Made by a program: the position numbers and the translations under genes
Notes under the pieces: generated by a model
The model's database searches: none
What the model was told of the DNA's origin: nothing
Seen by the model: only the letters and a program-made list of their open reading frames with translations
Shown: in pieces, positions 35,178-46,178 of the stretch
Numbering within the stretch: position 1 is the first letter of the stretch
Layout: every line of letters starts with the position of its first letter
DNA from: Aurelia coerulea
Lineage: Eukaryota; Cnidaria; Scyphozoa; Semaeostomeae; Ulmaridae
DNA: 64,000 bases
Reading direction: 5' to 3'
Assembly: GCA_039566865.1 (NCBI GenBank)
Contig: CM076944.1
Location: forward strand, 19,056,501 to 19,120,500

Positions 35178-36237
35178 CAGGCCTGGCCGTTTAATCCACG
35201 CCCACCTCGGGTTGGTGAGGTGAGCGATTCATCGCTCGCCTCAATGTCAGTTCGCACATGAACCGCCCACCTCAATGTCATTCACTCATTCATGTATTCA
35301 TCACCTCTTGAAGTAAAACTAAACTATTGATAGGAAATTAATCCTTATAGTTTGACCTCAAAATAAAATTCATGACATTTTAATCTCTCAGGAAGTCATC
35401 TCCTCCTGTAAAATCGTTAACTACTTCCCCGGGGAGGGGTACTTGACTAGGGAAGTGACGGGGGTGTGCGGAAAACCTCTCCACACCCTGCACCCTGTCG
35501 CATAAAAAATAGGCCAAAAGTATACCCTGTCGCATAAAAATTTTGCCTCTCAAATACAGTGTAGAACGCAATTTTTGCTTGTGATACCCTGTTGCATAAA
35601 AATTTTGCCTCTCAAATACAGTGTAGAACGCAATTTTTGCTTGTGATACCCTGTCGCATAAAAATTTTGCCTCTTAAATACAGTGTAGAACGCAATTTTT
35701 GCTTGTGATACCCTGTCGCATAATTTTTTTACCTATTATAATACCCTGTCGCATAATTTTTGCTAGAAAATGACACCCTGTCGCATAATTTTTACCGCAA
35801 AAGGACACCCTGTTGAGCGGCACATCCCGTCAGGTCAAGTATGGGAGTGCCCCCCCCCCCCCCCCCCCCCCCGGGACTACTTCACAAGTCAAACGAAAAA
35901 CAAACGAAGCGCGCTTTGATATTTGAATGGCTTTACACCAGACTGTTATTTATCTCCTCCTGCAAAATCGTTAACTACTTCACAAGTCAAAATTTACTGT
36001 TCAAAACTTTGTTGGTGAAAGTCTGGTTGATTTGCGTCTATATAAACTATGGCTTCATTTCTGTCGGAGAATCGCCTTCTCTTTTTGCAAAGTTAGCTGT
36101 TTTAAGGCCAATAGTGCATTCCTCGTTTATTCAACTACTTTTATTGAGGATTTTCGGGAGACTGAAAATCGCCTGCCTGACTTTACCAAGGAGAGCGATG
36201 TATCGCTCGCCTGCTAAAATGCTCACGGCCAGGCCTG
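35178..36237. mobile_element. Nested 1.06-kb element with CAGGCCTGGCCGT ends
   Basis: CAGGCCTGGCCGT at 35,178 and ACGGCCAGGCCTG ending at 36,237 are perfect inverted tips. AATATG flanks both sides (35,172-35,177 and 36,238-36,243). GCGAT(T/G)(C/T)ATCGCTCGCCT occurs near both ends. It carries no transposase. Confidence 0.6.
35440..35830. repeat. 62-bp tandem repeat, decaying to shorter units
   Basis: ACCCTGTCGCATAAAAATTT, then TGCCTCTCAAATACAGTGTA, repeats at about 62 bases three times (35,522-35,708). It then continues as 31-33-base units that keep only ACCCTGTCGCATAATTTTT. A run of about 22 C follows at 35,851. Confidence 0.85.
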
Positions 36238-36807
36238 AATATGGTGTTTCATTTTAAAAGAAACTCGTTATCCCCCCTGGGGAGGTGCCATTGAAAGAAA
36301 TCCGGAAAAGCCGAAAAAGTTCACCCATAAATAAAGTTTTACAAAAAGTCATTCCCATAGGCCTAAATCCAGAAAATATAAAAAACGTTGAAAGCGATAC
36401 CCATAAATCCGGACTCTATCATCAAAAGGCACCCTAAAAAATGGCACAACCCCGTACCATGGAGAACTTAAGTTTACCCTTCCCCCCTTTACCGGGTCGA
36501 CATTAGAAGGCAAACTCTCAGATCACCAGAAATTACAAGCCAAAGTACAGTACTGGGAAAATATTGTCAAGAAACATTTCATTTCGTCTGAAGCGTTTTT
36601 ATACTTTATTGTTACGAAGGCTTGGTTTCATAAGAAATGGCTATGCAGGAAATACTCTGAAGGGGTCATGATAAATTATCCCTTATTATGCCAAAGACTG
36701 CGCATCCTTCCGTCTGCCTCAGTTCCATACAAATCCATACTAGCCGTACTAGCCGTATATGTCATGTTGGCCGTATATGTCACGGCCGTATATGTCAGGT
36801 AACGTTA

Positions 36808-37884
36808 CCGAGGTGGGTGGGTATTATGGGACGTCGGGTATTTTGGAACATTATTCAGTAAATGAAGCTTAGGGGCCTGGGGATGAGAAAGAAACTTGTT
36901 AATTTCACTTGATGCAAGTCTTCATACCTCTTCTGTCATATTTTGATCGATATTAGGTTGCTGCTGTAGCATTTTGTGTACTCTCTGTATTGCTGATAAT
37001 GAAGGACATCAGACAAGAGCGATTTCTGGCTGCCATTTTCTTGAGATATCTCAAACATCAACCAGTATACAAACAATAGAAATAGCTTAGTTCCAAAATA
37101 CCCGACAGTGTTCCACAATGCCCAACTCAACCCGGGTTCAGTTTTTTGTCTTGTTTATAAACAACTAACGTTTCAGAATCGGAGCATACTGATGAAACAT
37201 TAGAGTATGCTTTTAGGCCTAATTGCTCATACTAAGTGTGGCCAAATGTGTCATGAATTATGCTGACAAGTAATCTTTTTCCGTTAAGTGTTCCATAAAA
37301 CCCGAAACTACTCTAGGCCATTTCTTGATAATCCGCATTTCTAACCATATTGGCTAGTATTTTTAAACCATGGTTTAAACAACCCCCTCTCCGCTCCCCC
37401 GACTTGCATGTCTGGAGAAGGAGAATCACATTCAAAATCAGATTCAGATTATGAAATCAGATTCCTAAGAATGTTCTTACCCTCAAATAAGATCACATGA
37501 TGGACTCAAAAATGATATTCCTGTTACAAACAAGTATCTATGATGTCCAAGTACAGTAATCACTTGCAACGAATTTCGGCAAAATATCTTTTGTGGTTTA
37601 TCTGGAAAAACGGGGATTATGAGTGTTGACTTGTAACTTACACAATAGCCTAAACTGATCTTTGCTTACCAGACCTCACCAAAAGTTTTTTGTGCCTGCG
37701 AGCGCAAAATTGCTACAAAATGTGCCTGCAAAATTTGTCAACGTATTTAAATTCTTTCAATGCATCACATGAAGCAAACTTTGATAAAGTGAGGGAAATT
37801 TTGGTTGTAAAAGTTGGATGGTGCCTTATGCAATAGATCTTTATCATAGACAATATATATGAAACTTATATATATGAAACTTAT
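36808..37884. other. Mostly unassigned, with an inverted repeat
   Basis: GTCGGGTATTTTGGAAC (36,835-36,851) is mirrored by GTTCCAAAATACCCGAC at 37,091-37,107, with weaker mirrored sequence outward (GGGTATTATGGGA against TTCCACAATGCCCAA). It may be a small MITE of about 320 bases. No gene is seen. Confidence 0.4.
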
Positions 37885-39175
37885 AGCCCATAGTGAACTT
37901 ACTGAACATAATAGCCGACTGTTATTGGCTAATTTCAAATGACCTAACCGATCTAGAATATGCAGATTGCCATTGGCTAATTTCAATTGGTAAAAAACCC
38001 CATAGTGAAGCTACTAAAGATGAAAGCCGACTGTTATTGGCTAATTTCAAATGACCCAACCCATCTAGCATAGGAAGATTGCCATTGGCTAATTTCAATT
38101 GGTAAAAAACCCCATAGTGAAGCTACTAAAGATGAAAGCCGACTGTTATTGGCTAATTTCAAATGACCCAACCCATCTAGCATATGAAGATTGCCATTGG
38201 CTAATTTCAATTGGTACGGACTCCATACTGAACTTACTGAACATAATAGCCGACTCTTATTGGCTATTTTAAATGACTTAACAGATCTAGCATATGCAGA
38301 ATGCCGTTGGCTAATTTCAATTGGTACTATCCCAATAGTGAAGTTACTAATGATGAAAGGTGACTGTTATTGGCTGATTTCAAATGATCCAACAGATCTA
38401 GCATATGCAGATTGCCATTGGCTAATTTCAATTGGTACAAAACCCATAGTGAAGCTACTAAAGATGAAAGCCGACTGCTATTGGCTAATTTCAAATAATC
38501 CACCAGATCTAGCATAGGCAGATTGCCATTGGCTAATTTCAATTGGTACGGACTCCATACTAAACTTACTGAACATAATAGCCGACTCTTATTGGCTAAT
38601 TTCAAATGACCTAACAGATCTAGCATATGCAGATTGTTATTGGCTAATTTCAATTGTTACAGACTCCATACTGAACTTACTGAACATAATAGCCGACTCT
38701 TATTGGCTAATTTCAAATGACCTAACAGATCTAGCATATGCAGATTACCATTGGCTAATTTCAATTGGTGTGAAACCCATAGTGAAGCTACTAAAGATGA
38801 AAGCCGACTGCTATTGGCTAATTTCAAATGATCCAACAGATCTAGCATATGCAGATTGCCATTGGCTAATTTCAATTGTTACGGACTCCATACTGAACTT
38901 ACTGAACATAATAGCCAACTGTTATTGGCTAATTTCAAATGACCTAACAGATCTAGCATATGCAGATTGACATTGGCTAATTTCAATTGGTACAAACCCC
39001 ATAATGAAGCTACTAAAGATGAAAACTGACTGTTATTGGCTAATTTCAAATGACCCAGCCCATCTAGCATAGGCAGATTGCCATTGGCTAATTTCAATTG
39101 GTACAAACTCCATACTGAACTTACTAAACATAACAGCCGACTCTTATTGGCTAATTTCAAATGACCTATCCCATA
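37885..39175. repeat. 112-bp satellite, about 11-12 units
   Basis: CATTGGCTAATTTCAATTGG recurs at 37,971, 38,083 and 38,195 and onward. Each unit is a dimer: one half has CATTGGCTAATTTCAATTGG, the other TTATTGGCTAATTTCAAATG. Flanking words are GATCTAGCATATGCAGATTG and AGTGAAGCTACTAAAGATGA or ACTGAACTTACTGAACATAA, which mark two unit subtypes. Long frames exist on both strands only because units are alike; I do not regard them as genes. Confidence 0.92.
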
Positions 39176-39184
39176 CAAAAGGGG

Positions 39185-39400
39185 GCTACACTGTCAGGGC
39201 AGTCACACTATCTCACTTTAGTTGGGGGCAGTCACTTGTCTGCCCCCATGTCATGTGACTTACTTGGCAAAGTTCCAAAATTGGTCATGTGACTTGGCAC
39301 GGTGCCAAGTTCCGGTCATGTGACTTGGCACTTTGCCAAATTATGTGACGTCCCCCCACTAATTCCCCTGTGCATGAGCAGTTCATTTCTTCCACTGTTG
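39185..39400. repeat. GTCATGTGACTTGGCA repeat cluster, copy 1
   Basis: GTCATGTGACTTGGCA occurs three or four times with small changes, after GGGGGCAGTCAC. A related stretch with GGGGGCAGTCACGTGATGGC and CATGTGACTTGGCA is at about 63,795-63,935. It may be the end of a dispersed element whose limits I cannot fix. Confidence 0.55.
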
Positions 39401-39734
39401 CCATAAAACTTTCCTCGAAGGGCTGAGTATAAGCAAACAACTAAGGGAACTTACCCAAGAAGAGCAACTACATTAATGGACGGAGTTAAAGCTACTGGGA
39501 GGAACTTCAACAACTAACGCAACCACAACAGCGAGGTTTACCTTGCACAAGTAACACTAATAACGCAAGGAAGGTAACTAAGGGCACAAAAGCTACTATG
39601 GCCACTATGGCAACAATTACGACTATATTTTCTCTACTAAACAAATAACTAACACACCGAAACGAAGTTAACAACTAATTTCTCCCACAACAAACGCTAC
39701 GAACGCCACATAAGAAAGAAAGAAAACTAGGGCA

Positions 39735-40637
39735 ATGAAAGAATCTAAATCAACTCTACTGACTACCAACTTTACATTGCATAATTATGCCGACGATAAT
39801 ACTCTGGCTTATTTTTCCAGGACCCTATCAGATTTGATTGGGGTACTGGAAGAAGAAGCTGGAGTTGCTTTGACTTGGCTGAAACAGAATCAAATGATTG
39901 CTAACCCAGAAAAATTCCATGCACTCCTTATTAGAAAGGATCAAACAAATACCTGCGGAGAGAATATCAACATCCAAGGCAAAATTATCCAGTCGGAAGA
40001 AACAGTCAAATTGTTAGGTATTCAGCTAGATTATAAGCTAAATTTTGAACAGCATATCTCTGAACTTTGCAGAAAAGCAGCATCACAACTTAATGTGTTA
40101 AAAAGACTCAAACAATTCATTGGCTTTAATGAAAGGAAAATTCTTGTGCAAAGTTTTGTATATTCCAATTTCAACTATTGCCCGCTAGTATGGTACTTCT
40201 CATCAGCTAAGTCTTTGCAAAAAATTGAGAAGATTCAAGAACGTGCTCTTCGATTTTTGTACAATGATCACCAATCTTCTTACAGTGAATTACTCTTGAA
40301 ATCAGAAAGATGTACTATGCATGTTTCCCGTCTTAGAATTCTCTGTATAGAAGTTTTCAAGACCTTGAAACATCTCAACCCATCTTTCATGCGTGATATT
40401 TTCAAAATAAGATCTTCCAGATATTCATCACGAAATCCGTACGACTTACAACATTATAGACCAAATCAAGTCACTTTTGGTTCAAACAGTCTTCGATCAC
40501 TAGGACCTCAAATCTGGAATGCATTGCCAAATGAAACTAAATCTGCCGACAACTTAAATTCTTTTAAACGCATGATAAAACAATGGAATGGACCAAATTG
40601 TAAATGCAATGCTTGTCAACATTCACCCGAATTTTAG
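39735..40637 (+). pseudogene. 5'-truncated LINE ORF2 from the RT YADD box onward
   Basis: An open frame of 300 codons begins just before NYADDNTLAYF, the RT active-site box. It runs through KLLGIQLDYKLNFEQHI, FNYCPLVWYF and GPQIWNALPNETK to a Cys cluster (CKCNACQH). The upstream RT and endonuclease are absent, so the Met at the start is fortuitous. The sequence resembles the LINE at 30,227-32,752, including the C-terminal Cys cluster. The 3' UTR runs to about 40,870. Confidence 0.85.
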
Positions 40638-41117
40638 AAAATTATCTGGATTATGAAATAGTAGAAAATATTTGTATATTTGTTACGCCTGTCAATTCAA
40701 TTATATCTTGTAAACTTTGCCCATATATGTCTTGAATATTTAACTTATTTAACTTATCTATTAATTTCTTCATTTCTTAATTTATATATTTGTATGTTCG
40801 ATTTGGATTAGTTGTATATATTGTAAATATGTATAGCTAGATAAAGATAATCGAATGAAAATAAGTTGACAAACAAACAAAAGACTCGAATAGAGCTCTA
40901 CGAGTAGGGAGACTGGAGATCTACCGAAGCGGTCACAATAATCACAACGTCACGAAGTGCAACTGCAACTTACGGCATTGAGGCAAGAAGAGCAACTTCA
41001 TTTAATCAAGGGGTCAACGCAACAAACCAAATGAACAACGCTACCACAACAACAAGGGTACCGTTAATAACGGCAAAAAAGCTACTATGGCCTCTAAGCG
41101 AAGAATTACGAATACAT

Positions 41118-42855
41118 TTTCATTTTCATTTTAAAATTATTTATGCACGGTCAGTCAGTATGACTGATTTTCAGGGGGCCGTGCCAAAAACTTTACAAAT
41201 TAAAAAATCTACTAAAATTAATAACGGGAAAAGGAAACTAATTACAATCATAAATAATTTATCTACAACTATTTACAATAAATTTACAACCGACCCTTTA
41301 TCTTGTTCTTAAAAGAAGATAAAGAGGGAGCTTGCTTGGCCTCGCGGCTGAGATCATTCCAGATTTTTGCTCCACGAAATTTGATTTGATTTGATTTGAT
41401 TTGATTTCACATATTTAGGGAGGGTAGCCCTTCAGCAGTGCTGATTTTCAAGGGGCCCTCCATCTAACGATACAATACAATAATACTAATATAATACAAA
41501 GGAAAGAAAAAACCTATTTACAATATGTCAAAGTCTAATTAATCTATTAAAAACAATGTTAGAAATAATAATCAGTGTTGAAATCAATTTACAGGGTATC
41601 TAAAATATATTATCTACACAGCAGTCTACGCTAAATATGGCTCTTGAAGGCATTGACCGAAGATGCCTGTTTAACCTCAGTTGAAAGGCTGTTCCAGCTT
41701 TTTGCACCCCTGAATGAAAAGCATTTTTGTCCATTAGCGGAACTTTTCAAAGGCAGCCTTAAGTCAGTGTTTGTATTTCGTAGGCTACGCTCGGTGCAAT
41801 CAGCTTTTTTGGTGAAAAGATTGCAAAGATAGGTAGGAGCAAGGTCGTTGATGCATTTAAAAACCATTAGTTTCGTCTGTCTATCTATCAGCTCCTTGAT
41901 CGTGTGCTAACCTAAACTTTGTATCAAGGGTTTACTTGGAGCATCGAACTGACTATTGGTCACAACACGAGCTGCTCTGTTTTGAAGTCTCTGCAATTGT
42001 AAGATGTCGGTGGAATTGCAGCAACCCCAAACAGAACAACAGTATTGGAAATGAGGCTCCACAATGCTGCTATAGAGAGTCTTCACAACTCCAGCAGGAA
42101 GATACTTTTTGGCGTATTTCAAGAAGCCGATAGCTAGAGAAGCTTTCGCAGTGACTGTTTTGATTTGCTCCTTCCATGTGAGATTTCTGTCCATTACTAG
42201 TTTTCATGAATGGCACTAGCAAGTCAGTTTCGGCATTTCTAAGGTTGATAATATTGCGATCAGAATTTCTAACAAATAAATGCGAGAGATAATCAGGCGC
42301 GAGACTATTAACAGATTTATATACAGTTGTTGCAGTCTCACTTCTGATCATATCCCTCACAGTTGGCCATTTTAACTCTGTAATCAAAGCTTCGGCAGGA
42401 GCATCATAGCTGCTATTTGTAATGATTCTAGCGGCACGATTCTGCAATTTTTGAAACTTAACCAGTCGGAACTCAGCACAGTTCCCCCACACAGAACAGC
42501 AGTACCGAAAATGTGGCTCTACAATACCTCTATATAATTTGCAAAATACAGTTTTTGGCAATAATTTCTTTGCATATTTTAAAAAACCTAACGAGCGGGA
42601 GACTTTGGCTTGAACAGATTTAATTTGCTCGTCCCACACGAGGTGCTGGTCAACTTGGACACCAAGATACTTAATACTGTCGACAAGTTCTACAGGGGAA
42701 TCATCTATAACAAATGCAGGAGAATCCACAGTGTTTTCACCAATCTTTTTAAGATTTGGTCTAGATCCGATTACCATTGCCTGAGTCTTGATTACATTCA
42801 AAGACAATTTATTGCCCTGAAGCCATACTTTCAAACATTTCTCCATCACATCATT
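41118..42855 (-). pseudogene. LINE copy (family of 61,170-63,300), interrupted by another LINE
   Basis: From 42,855 down to about 42,200 the minus strand reads CLKVWLQGNKLSLNVIKTQA, IKYLGVQVDQHLVWDEQI, VEPHFRYCCSVWG and LLVPFMKTSNGQK. This is almost identical to 62,340-63,005. It resumes at about 41,378 with AKIWNDLSREAKQAPS and ends with the 3' UTR hairpin and CATTTT tract at 41,118-41,200. It is 5'-truncated within the RT. The gap is filled by a second LINE fragment in the same orientation. Confidence 0.8.
41380..42195 (-). pseudogene. Inserted 3' fragment of a different LINE
   Basis: Minus-strand frames read DRNLTWKEQIKTVTAKASLA, YCCSVWGCCNSTDILQLQRL and, after a break near 41,900, FSFRGAKSWNSLSTEVKQAS. 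The 3' end is a short (AAATC)n tract at about 41,380-41,407. It splits the surrounding LINE after TSNGQK. Its 3' UTR words recur at 5,160-5,230. Confidence 0.75.
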
Positions 42856-43304
42856 TCTACCAAACAAATAACGCATACACTAAGACAAAGCAACAACTAA
42901 TTTCTCCAACAACGAAGGCTACTAACGCCACAAAAGAAATAAACACCTTAGTAAACAAATACTAGGCAACTAAATCAACCCTACTGAAGCAAAAAAAAAG
43001 CTGCCTGAGGAGGCCAAGGGGTCTATCTCTCTTCCCAAAAAGCCTCCGGGACTCTTTAAAACAATGGGGTTTGTAGGGAATTTGATGGAATTTTCTTTAA
43101 AAAATTATGGATTATTTCAAATGGAAACTACCGCTCCGCAACCCCGCCCTTGGGCTACTAACGCCACTAAAGTCAAGAGGATAGCTAGAAAACAATAACA
43201 AAAAATGTGAACTAATGAAAAAGGAAGAGACTAAAGTTAACTGCAATAACTATGGACATTATAATTTTTGTTATTATTTTTATTATTAAAAATCTATTTA
43301 AAGT

Positions 43305-43577
43305 TAGCCTACGCGTAGACCCATTATCCCAAAGAAGGAAAGGGTCTACGAAACAAAGAGCAAAAGCTTGCTACTGAGGTTTCTAGATGTCTGGAAACTT
43401 AATTTATGCAGCCGTTGTTTCAACCATAGAAATATTTCTATTTCTATGGTTTCAACGCGTTTCACAACTAATTTGAAAAGGGGATTAGAATGAGTAATTG
43501 GGCGGCCGTAGCAAGCCTTTGCTCTTTGTTTCGTAGACCCTTTCCTCCTTTGGGATAATGGGTCTACGCGTAGGCTA
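43305..43577. mobile_element. Hairpin MITE with 8-bp target duplication
   Basis: Arms of about 70 bases begin TAGCCTACGCGTAGACCC and end GGGTCTACGCGTAGGCTA. They are nearly perfect inverted repeats (GGGTCTACGAAACAAAGAGC against GCTCTTTGTTTCGTAGACCC). TTTAAAGT flanks both sides (43,297-43,304 and 43,578-43,585). The loop has a second small palindrome, ATTTCTATTTCTATGG. Confidence 0.85.
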
Positions 43578-43589
43578 TTTAAAGTAGGC

Positions 43590-44508
43590 TAGGAAATAGC
43601 TAAAATTACAGCTAATTAAGGCTACAAGAACTAATTAACGCCTACTAAGAAGGCCTACTAAGAAGGCCTACCACTAATTAAAGCCTACTACTAATTAAGG
43701 CCTCTACTAACACACTTCAGGTATGTGAATAACTGCGGCAACTAGAGGAGCATCGCCCTGAATGGTCAGCCAACGTTTTTCATCATATCTGACCGCGCTG
43801 CAAAAACTTCGTTTCAAGAGGAGTTCGGGCCTGGATTTTGCAGGAAAGTGCGTTAAAATTATTCGCTGATGCCAGTTCTCAGATTTTGTCTTGTTGTTAT
43901 CGTTTTGTACCGTCTATCCTTGTCCTGAAGGATGTTTTTAAAGCACTTACCTGAAATGGATAAAGGTAAGAGTATTTTATGTCCTTGTTGTTTTCCAAGC
44001 CCAATATTTGTTTTCTTCGCGTTGCCTCAAGATTTTGTATAAAGTACTACTAAAGTTTGTTTTCAGCCAACTCCAACCCTCCAAAGGATATTTTTGAAGA
44101 AAAATCTCAGAAATTTGCATTGAATGTAAAAGCCGGGGGCTTTAATTCGGTTGTTGTCAGACTGGCCAACCTGCGCCCCTATTGGTCAGCCTGTTGATTC
44201 TGACTTCCCTTACTGACCCCCCTTTCAACCACACTGTTAGAAGTCATAAGGTTAAAGTCATAATCCTCAAGATAATGGTAAAATTATAAATCTGGATTTT
44301 TTTGTCAATTACTGCCTTGTTGATTTCATTTGTGTAAGGTTTTCATTCCTCCTAGATGGCTGACGACCACACGTGTTTTTTGTGTCGCGGTCTTGGTTGA
44401 ACTTTGTAGCCTTAGGATTATTAGTTTCGCTTTTGATAATGTAAGTTTTTACATAAAAAATCTTCAGTTCAGTTTTTCATTCATCAATTTATGCACTCTA
44501 CCTGAAAG
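43590..44508. other. Low-complexity text, then probable 5' region of the split LINE
   Basis: GCCTACTAA words run to 43,730. From about 43,730 to 44,508 there is no supported gene. It precedes ORF1 of the split LINE and may be its 5' UTR; an ATG at 44,356 opens a frame of only 14 codons. Confidence 0.4.
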
Positions 44509-46178
44509 ATGACGGATTTTATTACGATTGCGATGTGCAAGGAACTGCTTCCTGTTCAACAGACGAGTTATGCCAAGATGATCGAGGTTCTTACTGGAGA
44601 CCTTCGCAACGAAATCAGGTTCATGAACATAAAATCCTTTTGGATGATTACAAAGTCTGTCCTGAGCTAAACAAGCATAATGATATCTGAATATTGATTT
44701 CTTCACAACTCCAAATGACCGTAGATGCTGTTTTTAGCTACAGTCAGAGAGATGAGTGTTGCTGCTAAAGTCGCCTTCAATGGAAAATCGAGCGCCTTGT
44801 ATAAGGACAAGAATCGCCTCAAAGGCAATATTTTGGTCTTTATGTCAAACGAGAATGATACGCAAAAATCAAAAGTCATTACCCCTAGTTTGCTTCGTTC
44901 GTGCACGAAACTATTGGTGCATCTGTGTCAAATGAGATGTCATGTGAGATTTACGATAACGCAAAAATACTTATGCAGAACCCTACAGAACGTTTCAATT
45001 GTTGCTATTCGCGGGCATCTAATTTGAGACAAGCAGTCACGAAGATAACCTCTGTGCAGAATGATATGCATGAAGATGTTTTGGTTCAGTGTGATCTCGT
45101 GCCTTCCCCCAGTCAATGGCGCCATAGACCTTTTAGCTATTCAGTCAGAATCGAACAAACTTTTGCTACACTTTGTAGAATTTTCGAATGTGCACAATAG
45201 TGATAGAAACTCTAACGCCACTCGATCGAACGTAACATATAAAAATGTATAAAAATAACGTTCGATCCAGGCTCCTTTTAGAATAGCTAAAAGGTCTATT
45301 GTTTGCTGGGATTCTGCACCTTTCTGTAGCTGTGTAGGAGGGGGATCCTTCTATCTTCGGTGATGCTGCGAATGCTAGCCTCTGTGCAGGCCACCAGTTA
45401 CATCATCCTCTAAAGTTGACTTATTTGCATAATGAGTACTATCAATAAGTGGCTAATGATTCGTTCGTTCTAGAAAACGATTGTTTTGACATAATTAAGC
45501 TGCTAATGAAGTCAAGAACGTGCCAATTCTGGGTAAATTTGTTGTTGTGCCAGGGTAAACATCATGGTAATTTATCCATCTTATGGTGTCAAATCTGTCT
45601 AACATGAAATAAGCCGACGTCAAATGTTGCTATAGGATCGCGGGAAACTTCTGTCTTGTATGCGCTTTATGTGCGCTTTCTTTATTTCAGTGCCAATTAG
45701 CAGAGATAAAACGTTAATCAATCGCTTTAACGAGCGTGACGGAAGTGGGTTACTTACTTTCTTTCTTTCTGACAGCCTGACATCGAAGCCCCTTCTTAGA
45801 TTACAAAGTTGGACTTTGTAATCAAAAATGATATCAATGATCTCAAAGCTAGTGCTCAATTTCAGAGCAATACTATTGATTCTTATAACGTGAACATAGA
45901 TTGCATTGAGAAGGAATTAAAACTGATTAAAGACCAACTGGGTGACAGCGATATGGACATGATCAATCTTGTGGACAAGGTGGAATACCTGGAGGACAGC
46001 AGCCGCCGCAATAACATTAGAATCGTTGGAGTGCCTGAAGCTCCTCATTTCAGGGAGTCGTGGGAGGAGAGTGAACAGATTGTCAAAGAAAAAAATTAAC
46101 ACCCTTCTTGGAATCTCCGAGGATCTCCAAATTGAAAGAGCTCATCGTGTTGAAAGAGCTCATCGTAATCATTGACAT
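44509..46178 (+). pseudogene. LINE ORF1, N-terminal and middle parts, interrupted
   Basis: The first part reads MTDFITIAMCKELLPVQQTS and ends at ATT ACA AAG. It continues at 45,810 as LDFVIKNDINDLKASAQFQS through a coiled-coil region to EYLEDSSRRNNIRIVGVPE, the hallmark at the start of the L1-type ORF1 RRM. A run of seven A near 46,089 shifts the frame; the next frame gives LLGISEDLQIERAHRV. ERAHRV appears twice because 18 bases are duplicated in tandem (46,132-46,166). ORF1 proteins bind the LINE RNA. Confidence 0.75.
44657..45798. mobile_element. 1.14-kb insertion in LINE ORF1
   Basis: GATTACAAAGT flanks it on both sides (44,646-44,656 and 45,799-45,809), an 11-bp duplication. Removing it with one copy leaves ORF1 in frame (ITKLDFVIKND). 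The ends, CTGTCC and CTTCTTA, are not inverted repeats, which suggests a retroposed or unusual element. It contains a 19-bp perfect inverted repeat, ATAGACCTTTTAGCTATTC, at 45,124-45,142 and 45,281-45,299. Short frames inside show no domain. Confidence 0.65.

Larger units (their letters stand above)
34245..36799. mobile_element. Nonautonomous TIR transposon with CATATACGG ends
   Basis: The left end CCTGACATATACGGCCGTGA and the right end TCACGGCCGTATATGTCAGG are inverted, and the similarity runs about 55 bases, with TGACATATACGGCTAGTA deeper inside. An 8-bp duplication, TAACGTTA, flanks it at 34,237-34,244 and 36,800-36,807. That 8-mer is itself a palindrome. No transposase is present. Inside lie a minisatellite of the same motif, a nested 1.06-kb element, a 62-bp tandem repeat and a poly-C run. 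The 8-bp duplication fits hAT or P-like or Mutator-like elements. Confidence 0.78.
39465..43000. repeat. Host sequence duplicated around LINE insertions
   Basis: AAAGCTACTATGGCC and CAACAACTAATTTCTCCAACA-type words occur at 39,588-39,700. They occur again at 41,080-41,118 plus 42,856-42,930, where a LINE splits them. Both copies share ACTACTATGG, AAACAAATAAC and ACGCCACA. The text is rich in ACTAA, GCTACTA and CGCAAC and has no coding potential; similar low-complexity words continue to 43,730. Confidence 0.55.

Noticed and set aside
35851..35872. Poly-C run as a functional element
   Set aside because: A homopolymer of this kind is more likely slippage or assembly error; nothing around it gives it a role.
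38191..38653. Long frames on both strands across the 112-bp satellite
   Set aside because: They arise from near-identical units; codon content is repeat words and frames exist on both strands at once.
44725..45252. Overlapping plus frames of 60-100 codons inside the 1.14-kb insert
   Set aside because: No motif or splice logic; they overlap one another in different frames.
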